20,792 nucleotides of DNA from Ectocarpus siliculosus (lineage: Eukaryota; Sar; Phaeophyceae; Ectocarpales; Ectocarpaceae): positions 2,096,163 through 2,116,954 of the forward strand of contig FN649741.1 of the NCBI GenBank assembly GCA_000310025.1. Reading direction: 5' to 3'. Of this stretch, positions 10,448 to 17,272 are shown piece after piece. The first letter of the stretch is position 1. Each line of letters starts with the position of its first letter. The translations under genes and the position numbers were made by a program. The notes below the pieces were generated by a model. That model searched no databases. It was not told the DNA's origin and worked only from the letters and a program-made list of their open reading frames with translations.

Positions 10448-11277
10448 CTGCAATGCCGAGAGCAAAACACGTCCGTTTCCGTGTGGTCGATTTCCGGTGG
10501 TTCGGGCGATGCAAGATTCGGGTACCTTGATGTTAGCTCTGCGTTTGCGTTGCCAAGCGGCAATCGTCCTCTGACCCCCGTTACCACGCACTCCCTCAGA
10601 ATTGGTTGTGCCGACATCCACTCGAATTCTCATGGAGGGGAATAATCCTGTGACAATGCTTGACCAAACCCCTCCCAAGGAATCTGATCCCAGCATGAGC
10701 ATCATATCGCGCGCAGCAGGGCAGCGAACATATCTCGATCCACACCAATCCCGCACCCCACTCTTTATTGGAATAGGTTTTTGTGTGAGTTCGTATTGGC
10801 GTGGGTGAAAAGTAGAACAGTGCACAAGGAGTCCCCACAGCACATTTACGTGAATAGGTGGATGAGGTCAGGGCAACAGGGGCAATTTGTTCTGGAAAAT
10901 CACAACTTCAATGTGGGTGTAGCACAACAGATTGCAGCAGCAATCTCGATGTAGCCATACGCATGTGGATGCGACATTATGCTGAGATAGTCCTGGAACG
11001 AGAAGTATTGTGGTGGTGGAAGGCCGCGTTCAATAGGAACTGTACAAAGGTAGAACACAACCCAAGAAACAGTTTTCTTCGTCTCGAAGATTAATGAGGT
11101 GCGATTTTTGTTGGGGGGGAGAGGAAAGTGCTGGCGAGAAAAGAGAGAGCACCACGAATGGTTTTCAGATCACCAAGGAGCAAGCACACACAGATCACCT
11201 ACCGACCAAAGGGACATACCCTTCGAAAGAGACAGCTCTATCTGGAGGGATCTGATCTGCACTATGTATGAAAGGAC
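10448..11277. other. Candidate intron between LRR array and 10447 exon
   Basis: No exon was seen. The minus-strand open frame 10235-10843 runs through it only as read-through upstream of the acceptor at 10448. A/C-rich plus-strand segments around 10858-11160 show no LRR pattern. Confidence 0.4.
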
Positions 11278-11322
11278 ATGCAAGCTGTTAGGTTTTCCAG
11301 CTCCGGCAGGGTGGGACATGCA
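11278..11322 (-). pseudogene. LRR exon relic (minus strand)
   Basis: On the minus strand a core reading LPELENLTAC follows CCCACC, matching the middle of the LRR consensus, but there is no clean acceptor, the second half has decayed and no 72-bp frame remains. It fits the alternating order of the array, lying just before the motif at 11402 and the plus-strand exon at 11489. Confidence 0.35.
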
Positions 11323-11488
11323 GTGAACGAGCAAGTACGGCTTGAACGAGGCACAGAAAAAACAAGGTCGCGTTCCCGCGGCCTCTAGAACACCAAACTC
11401 ACCCACGCCGTAGGCGTGTAAGTGATACATAAAATGCGGGAGAACGACTTGTTTCCCCCGGTAATCCGTATTTGCTCATTCGCTGCAG

Positions 11489-11559
11489 GTCCCATCCCGC
11501 AGGGGTTGGAAAACTCGCAGCACTGCAGCAACTCTACCCTACGCTAAACCAGCTAACCG
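11489..11559 (+). pseudogene. LRR exon with 1-bp deletion (plus strand)
   Basis: Acceptor TGCAG and donor GTGAGT are intact, but the exon is 71 bp instead of 72. It starts GPIPQGL, and after one missing base the rest reads KLAALQQL and LNQLT, which is a normal LRR. Unrepaired, it shifts frame and meets stops. This is either a pseudo-exon or a sequencing error. Confidence 0.75.
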
Positions 11560-11740
11560 GTGAGTTTCTTGTTTTGCCCTGATCGAGGTCATCAGGATGA
11601 ATCTCGCCGATGGGTGGGCGAGTAGGTATAATGTTTCCCCCGATAAACTTTCAGGTTCAGGATGAATCCCACCAATGCGCATGTCAGATTCAAGCAATCT
11701 GGTGTGACGTGTACATGCCGACTCCGTCGGAGACAGTTAC

Positions 11741-11812
11741 CGCTGAGCTTGTCCTGGTCCAGGCGGAGCGATTCCAGCTTGGCGAGCTGCCCTAGCGACG
11801 CCGGAATTTCGC
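11741..11812 (-). CDS. Intact 72-bp LRR exon (minus strand)
   Basis: On the minus strand, a CAG acceptor and a GTAACT donor bound exactly 72 bp encoding one plant-type LRR: GEIPASLGQLAKLESLRLDQ followed by DKLSG. All consensus positions (IP, LG, the spaced Leu) are kept. Phase 1 at both ends, so exons of this kind can be added or lost without changing frame. In phase with the 10447 exon downstream. Confidence 0.8.
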
Positions 11813-11998
11813 CTGCGTGGTACAGAATACAGGAGGCGAGGAGGTCGTTTGTTCGTCGGTGGCATTTTTCTAGATAATCGATCTCCGTAGATCTTATCCC
11901 GCCCACGCCGTGGTGAGTAGGTGCGTTATAGAAGCCCGGTAAGTCCCCCCCAGCTAAAGTTGGGATGACAAACGATTGTTCGCCATTTCCGCACGCAC

Positions 11999-12060
11999 GT
12001 TACCGGAGGAGCTAGGGAAGTTGATTGGTGTATTTATCTCGACAGCAACAGCCTTTCAGG
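11999..12060 (+). pseudogene. LRR exon relic (plus strand)
   Basis: Reads LPEELGKLIG, then after a frame break YLDSNSLSG. The acceptor position has CAC instead of CAG. Recognisable as a decayed LRR exon in the plus orientation. Confidence 0.6.
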
Positions 12061-12181
12061 AAATTATTTCGAATTCGTTAGAACATGCATGAATCCAGTG
12101 TAGGCGTTGGCGGGACACGTGTCCATATATATTCATTTTTCTTTAGCGTGCGTACAAATACGTTTCATTTTCTGTCTGCAG

Positions 12182-12247
12182 GACGAATTCCTGAGGCGCT
12201 GGGATTGTAAAAAGTTGCTCCGCTGGGTTCTAGAAGCCTAAGCGCCA
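12182..12247 (+). pseudogene. LRR exon relic with stop (plus strand)
   Basis: Follows a good TCTGCAG acceptor and starts GRIPEALGL, then TAA. The second half is degraded and shorter than 72 bp, and no clear donor is seen. Confidence 0.6.
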
Positions 12248-12330
12248 CTAGAAGCGTACTCGGTGTTGTAGGAAGGGTGCGATAAATGTTTGTTTTTCCC
12301 CGCTAATCTGCATTTCCTCATTCCTTGCAG

Positions 12331-12402
12331 GCCCCATCCCGCCAGAGCTGGGAACCCTCAGAAAGCTAAACACGCTGTCGTTCTTCCGCAACCAGCCCAC
12401 AG
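12331..12402 (+). CDS. Intact 72-bp LRR exon (plus strand)
   Basis: A pyrimidine-rich TTGCAG acceptor and a GTGATT donor bound 72 bp encoding GPIPPELGTLRKLNTLSF followed by FRNQPTG. Phase 1 at both ends. One full LRR of the GxIPxxLG type. Confidence 0.8.
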
Positions 12403-12549
12403 GTGATTTATTGCCTCGATTTAGCTTATTTCTCGAACTGATTCCATGGGTGAATCCTGCAAATGCGTTGGCGGGACAGATGGTCTTCGAAACCGAACGA
12501 CGAATTCTGAAAAAACAGAATGAAGTGAATGTCTTGATGCACACTTAAC

Positions 12550-12621
12550 CAGTAAGGTCGTTGTCTTCGATCCAAAGACTCTCCAGCTGGCGTAGGGCTC
12601 CTAGCTCCTCGGGGATTCGCC
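12550..12621 (-). CDS. Intact 72-bp LRR exon (minus strand)
   Basis: On the minus strand an ACAG acceptor and a GTTAAG donor bound 72 bp encoding GRIPEELGALRQLESLWI followed by EDNDLTG. Phase 1 at both ends and intact. Its closest sibling by sequence and orientation is 11741-11812. Confidence 0.8.
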
Positions 12622-12804
12622 CTGTTCAAGTCGCATAGCAGAAACGTCACCAAGACTGCATATTTCTATAACAAACATTTTCACTCCCTTCCTAGATAAT
12701 GTGTCCCACGTAGGTGTGGGCGAGTAGGTGGTGTTCCAGAAGTCAGCGGATTTGTTGCACAGAATTCAAACAACACGCCTTGCTTTAGACTTGCTCATCT
12801 ACAG

Positions 12805-12876
12805 GACATATCCCACCGCAGCTAGGAAATCTGAGCGCCTTGGTGCAGCTCAACCTCCGCTGGAATAAGTTGGATG
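12805..12876 (+). CDS. Intact 72-bp LRR exon (plus strand)
   Basis: A CTACAG acceptor and a GTGAGT donor bound 72 bp encoding GHIPPQLGNLSALVQLNL followed by RWNKLDG. Phase 1 at both ends. Near-identical to 13256-13327, including the flanking intron, so the two arose by a tandem duplication of about 451 bp. Confidence 0.85.
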
Positions 12877-12995
12877 GTGAGTCCAGCATGTCCAACACCG
12901 CAAATGATTATTTCGAAATCTGCAGAAACAACAGCATGCTGAATCCGGCCCACGCGTTGGCGTGACAAATGCATCTTATAATAAGCCTCTCTCAC

Positions 12996-13067
12996 CAGAA
13001 AGGTGGTTTTCAGAGAGCTAAAGCGTCTGCAGCTTGCGGAGATCTCCCAGCGCCTTGTGAATGGGTT
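12996..13067 (-). pseudogene. 72-bp LRR exon with in-frame stop (minus strand)
   Basis: Minus-strand TTACAG acceptor and GTGAGA donor with exact 72-bp length and phase. It reads PIHKALGDLRKLQTL, then TAG, then LSENHLS. The stop occupies a variable position between the conserved leucines, so one base change has silenced an otherwise intact exon. Confidence 0.75.
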
Positions 13068-13255
13068 CTGTAACAGGCGAAAACGAACGGGCGAAAGTGT
13101 ATGAACTTAAAGTAGTCAACCTTTTACAGAACATCGGGCCCACGTATCTTCTAGAACATGCGACCTAGTCGCCAACGCGTGGGCGAATAGGTGATCGTCT
13201 AGAAGCGAACGGATTTGATGTTCGGAATTCCTTGCTTTGACTTGTACACCTACAG

Positions 13256-13327
13256 GACACATCCCACCGAAGCTAGGAAATCTGAGCGCCTTGGAGCACC
13301 TCAACCTCGGATGAAACAAGTTGGATA
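13256..13327 (+). pseudogene. 72-bp LRR exon with in-frame stop (plus strand)
   Basis: Duplicate of 12805-12876: CTACAG acceptor, GT donor at 13328, exact 72 bp. Reads GHIPPKLGNLSALEHLNLG, then TGA where the sibling has TGG (Trp), then NKLD. The flanking intron is also duplicated. Confidence 0.8.
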
Positions 13328-14572
13328 GTAGTACAGGGCGTTCAACAGCAAATTTTAATATTTCTCTTGAAAACCCCACCCACGCGTGGGTGAGTAGCTG
13401 TTCTAGCAGGTTTGGAGGAACACATTTCTAGAATGCAACCCATCAATTATTCAAAATCGAAAACTTGCTGAACTATACAGTGGAAGTATATAGTTCGTCC
13501 CCATTGAACTGGTGAGACAACCACTTGACATCCCCTTGCACACAGTCTAGAAGCGAAATCGGACGTGTTCAGCAACAAAACCAACCACCAAGCCAACCGG
13601 TCCGGTGCGGAACGGATTACTATTATTTATCGCAAACGATCAAGAATACGGCAAAAGACGCGTCCGTGAGAATACCCTTACTCTGGCAATGAGAATATCC
13701 TTACTTTGCGAGTAAAGGTCCCTGAAGTGGTGAATAACCGTTCACCAACCGAGGTAAGTTCGCTCTTATTGCAATGTGGCAAGGAATGGCCAAGCGTGGG
13801 TGACTTTAGTCGGCCTTGCTAGGTTGAAAGGTGAGAGTGAGCTTCGGGGGCCCGCTTCCACCCTTCGGTTGGTCACAGCAGACGGAGGGTCTTTTTGTTG
13901 TAAAGATCTTCACACCTCGAGAACGTCGTTCCTAGGACCAAGGAAAAGAGCTGTTGATCCAAGCCCGTTTCGCGGCCCTCAGCACCAAACATCACTCGGC
14001 AATGCACCCTCCCTCGAAACTTCGCCAGAGTGAATTGCGCAGGCAAGGATATCATTGGGGTTGGGCGGAATTTTGGATCCCCACTACCTGAGCTGTTAGG
14101 AAGAACAGCCTGTCTACTGAAAGCGGCCCCTGTGCAAGAGCACACGAGACACACTACAATAGACCCGTCGGAAGGCATCGGGAAAAACGAAATTCGTTGA
14201 TGCTCGCACAGGGCGGCAGTAGAGGCTGCTCTAAACATACTCCGAGTATGTATCATGCAGGCTACCTCCACACGCCTCGTTGAAATCAAAATAAACTTTC
14301 ACAAGTTGAAAGAGCCAGAACGGCGGGCGCTCAAATTAGGTCGGTCGTTTTTGCATTCTATCTCCACATAACTATGATCTCACTCGAGGACACACCCTAT
14401 AGCGGCGGGGTGTGTGTGTTGGCGCGCTCATTTCTGCTTCTGGGGTGGTGATATCGAGGGTCGAAAAAGCGGCCTACGATTTCCGCAAATTGGACCAACA
14501 CCCAGTGTGCTGCTTTTTTTTTGCGAGGTCAAGGGTTACGGGTCCGTAGCGGTCAGCACCGCTGTGACAAAT
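13328..14572. other. Downstream flank of LRR array, no confident gene
   Basis: A further copy of the array motif is at 13376-13400. A short imperfect direct repeat (GAGAATAyCCTTACT) occurs around 13670 and 13691. The minus-strand open frame 13873-14289 has no recognisable motif and no splice evidence. Sequence related to the outer edge of the inverted repeat may begin near 14448 (ATATCGAGGGTCG, compare the reverse complement near 15335-15355). Confidence 0.4.
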
Positions 14573-15298
14573 GTTAAGGGCGCGGGGGGGATCGCAGTAC
14601 CTCCTCTTCAAAAAAACAGGAAACGCCTGGAAACGCCTGCATATCTCGGTTTTCCAAAGTCTAACTCCAGTACGAAACTACCATCGTAAATTAACCGCCC
14701 GCAGCGGTCGCTTGTGTACAATGTTAGTAGCTGAGGTTGTACCCCTTGCGATACACTACAGACTAGCGGTCCGCGATTTTCCAAACGATCCTTCTATCAT
14801 CGAGTTCGGTGAGCTACAAGCTAGATTTTTGAAGCTGCTGTGCGGTCCAATTTTGAAACGCTTCAAGCACACGGTGAACACGAATCACCGCCTATGTGAG
14901 TGTATGGGGCCGCGAACTTCAGCGCAGCTCTTCCCTCACATACCCAGCTGGTCGCCATTGTCGATTTGAATGCCTAGGGTCATGTATATGCATGTCCAGC
15001 CTTTAGGCAAAGGTGCTTGAAGCGTTTCAAAATTGGACCGCACAGCAGCTTCAAAAATCTAGCTTGTAGCTCACCGAACTCGATGATAGAAGGATCGTTT
15101 GGAAAATCGCGGACCGCTAGTCTGTAGTGTATCGCAAGGGGTACAACCTCAGCTACTAACATTGTACACAAGCGACCGCTGCGGGCGGTTAATTTACGAT
15201 GATAGTTTCGTACTGGAGTTAGACTTTGGAAAACCGAGATATGCAGGCGTTTCCTGAATTTTTCAGAGGAGGTACGGCGATCCCCCCGCGCCCTTAAT
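14573..15298. mobile_element. Long inverted repeat (fold-back or MITE-like element)
   Basis: Left arm 14573-14870 and right arm 15013-15298 are reverse complements separated by a 142-bp centre. In the inner 230 bp or so I see a single mismatch (CTACCATCG versus CTATCATCG). The left arm also carries an extra GGAAACGCCT duplication and the outer 50 bp diverge more. Both arms therefore show the same open frame read inward, which is a consequence of the repeat rather than evidence for two genes. No transposase was found. Long arms with a short centre suit a non-autonomous fold-back element or a hairpin RNA source. No target-site duplication could be defined. Confidence 0.8.
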
Positions 15299-16226
15299 GT
15301 TCGGTTCCGGCGCAGATTATGGACTGTTTTTTTGAGACTGCTGCGACCTTCGATATTTCTGCTCCAGCAGTAAACCTGAACGTTCCAGCCTAGGCATCCG
15401 GCGCCGCTTTCTGGTGCCTCTACTGAAGATGGAACCGGCGGGAAGGTTGCTATCTTCTTGAAGTATATTGGGTAAAGTATTAATATAGAGCCAGTGTCAG
15501 AACAAAGGTGGCGTCGGTCCCGGAAAAAAACACTCACTCTGGCACTCTCGGTAGGGATCTACGACCCGGGTGCGTATCATCTCGCCGACTGGTGTTCTCT
15601 CCACGTGTCTGGTGCGCACCAGCGTCAGACGGACTCCGGCAATCCTGCATTAAATACTTACTTGCCTTCGGGGGTTGGCCAGCAGATCCGCGGTATTGGG
15701 TATAATAGGGGGAGTGCAGCTTGGACCCTGTCGGTCCTTTTGTTGTGACTGACCACGCCACCGCTTTCTTCGTGCAGCTCCCCTCTGTACGGTTGACTAC
15801 ACCGCGGTAAATGGGTACCTTCTGGAGCTCTCCTAAATACCTGCCCACCACGCGCTTGTGATTGAACAACATGCAAAAATGGATGATGCATGACATGATG
15901 ATGTGTGTGTATTCTCGGCGGGGGGGGGCACCTTTTAATGTTGCAATCCGCGGGTTCTCCGCTTGGTGACAGCAAGTGACAGCAACTGCTGCTGCTGCTG
16001 CTGCTGCTGTGCGTGTGCTTGAACCAGTGCCCGCCACTTGACCTTGGAGAGAGCATGAGCTCGGAAGATGTCGCTCCTGTGCAGCTGGTGAGCCCCCGCA
16101 GCGTAATCATGTGACAATGACGACGTGCTGTAAAGGCCGTGCTTGGCAGGAAGGGCTTGTTGGCCTCAACCATTTTTCCATTTTGAAGTTGGACATTGGA
16201 CGCACACCTCTTTTAGTTTGTTACAG
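15299..16226. other. Unresolved region with CTG repeat
   Basis: A plus-strand frame 15494-15748 (DPGAYHLADWCSLHVSG) is open but without splice or family support. The minus-strand frames are Ala-, Gln- or Ser-rich because of the CTG tract at 15986-16009 (8 units). Confidence 0.35.
15986..16009 (+). repeat. (CTG)8 microsatellite
   Basis: Eight perfect CTG units, preceded by two imperfect GTGACAGCAA copies. Confidence 0.9.
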
Positions 16227-16453
16227 AGTGCCGCACCGGCGACCACTTGTCCGTGTGCGACGTGGAACAACTTGCAAAGCTGGTTAGCAGTTATGGATCT
16301 TGCCTTATTGATCCCCCATCAAGTGCCTGGGGTACGCCTCAGATCACGGGGGACATTTGTGACAGAAATGTACTCTTCCCAACGACAGCCCTGACCTGCT
16401 GTACGTACGACATGAACGCGACAGACATGTGCAGTGCGCTGTGTTCCCTGTGA
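16227..16453 (+). CDS. Cysteine-rich terminal exon, unknown product
   Basis: After a pyrimidine-rich TTGTTACAG acceptor the frame reads CRTGDHLSVCDVEQLAKLV, SCLIDPPSSAWGTPQITG, DICDRN, LTCCTYDMNATDMCSALCSL and stops at TGA (16451-16453). About 75 residues contain eight or more cysteines including a CC pair, typical of a disulfide-bonded extracellular domain. The acceptor phase (two bases complete a codon) equals that left by the plus-strand LRR exons, so it could be the tail of a plus-strand LRR gene, but 2.9 kb and the inverted repeat lie between. Family not recognised. Confidence 0.5.
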
Positions 16454-16667
16454 TCGCACCGCCCCCACACCCCACACCGGATAGTTCACGTGAGAGGAGC
16501 GTTTCTGTCGCTGCATATCTACGACCATTCTCTAACTCTTGTCCTCACTCGAAGCGTGTCATAGGGATCTATGGTGCCCCCCCCCCTCCTACAGCCGTAC
16601 TGGTTCAACCCGGCAGTTGTCAGGAAACATATAAGCGTGTACAAGTACCCCTCAAATTCTCGTTCAG

Positions 16668-16717
<50 letters not shown>

Positions 16718-16960
16718 TCCCCGTGCTGCATCCCCTTTGGGCATGAGTTGCGTGCCTCACTCGGGAAGGCCGACCTGCTGCTCCATGAAATCGCCCCCAT
16801 CCATCAGCAGTCTATACGATGCCAAGGATGAGTTGATTTTCTGCGATGTGGACTCCGCACTGCTGTGACCAGCTAGGGATGTCATGTATCCGTGGGCGGG
16901 GTGCACCTTGGCCGCCGTCGGAAGTGTTCGTCGTGTGTGATTCCGCCGCCAGAGCCCAAG
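16454..16960. other. Intergenic with (CTG)15 microsatellite
   Basis: No supported exon. Poly-leucine, poly-serine and poly-alanine open frames here are products of the CTG tract. Confidence 0.5.
16670..16714 (+). repeat. (CTG)15 microsatellite
   Basis: Fifteen perfect CTG units, the longest in the window, upstream of the Lon gene and outside any supported exon. Confidence 0.95.
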
Positions 16961-17065
16961 ATGGTGGGGAGGTGCGGGGAGGGGGTGGAGGGCATTCGAA
17001 AGAAAGTGTACGCGCTGTCGACGAGGATAGATTGGCGTGCACGAACAAGCATCTGTGCCGTGCCA
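16961..17065 (+). CDS. Possible 5' exon of the Lon gene
   Basis: The ATG at 16961 opens 35 codons (MVGRCGEGVEGIRKKVYALS and on to SICAVP) before a GTAGGT donor at 17066. The phase is 0, as needed to join the exon at 17273, and the join would give a VPPVFVVRDR sequence close to the usual start of a LON domain. There is no homology to support it beyond phase and spacing. Confidence 0.3.
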
Positions 17066-17272
17066 GTAGGTACGCGCAGGGTGTCTTTGCCCTTCTTCCC
17101 GCTCGCCTTGTATTAGATACAAATACTTCGTAGTACAGTAGATCTCGGAGAGTGCTATAATACGCCGCCGCCTTACTACTTACTACCCGGCCGAACTGCT
17201 GTTACGCACCCACCATGCGCGCACGCCCTTCTTCACCCCACGCAACGACGGCGGGTTTTCATGATGTAAAAG

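Larger units (their letters stand above)
11402..13400. repeat. Recurring near-palindromic intronic motif in LRR array
   Basis: At least nine copies of a motif centred on CCCACGCGTGGG or CCCACGCGTTGG lie between LRR exons: about 11402, 11605, 11901, 12091, 12452, 12705, 12940, 13171 and 13376. In one orientation it is followed by CGAGTAGGT and often TCTAGAAG; in the other it is preceded by GAATCC and followed by CGGGACA. The two forms are roughly each other's reverse complement and alternate with exon orientation. Confidence 0.7.

Noticed and set aside
7672-13327. ROCO-type LRR-GTPase or NB-TPR receptor
   Set aside because: LRR exons fit such families, but no P-loop, ROC/COR, NB-ARC or TPR signature is visible in any frame here.
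13873-14289. Minus-strand ORF of 138 codons
   Set aside because: Open but without recognisable domains, splice sites or clear codon bias; chance ORF is the simpler reading.
14571-15537. Two similar ORFs, plus 14571-14969 and minus 14980-15537, as a duplicated gene pair
   Set aside because: They are the same DNA in the two arms of the inverted repeat. No family motif, and the frames run into unrelated sequence at each end.
16519-16831. Poly-Leu and poly-Ser open frames on both strands
   Set aside because: Direct products of the (CTG)15 tract; no splice or homology support.
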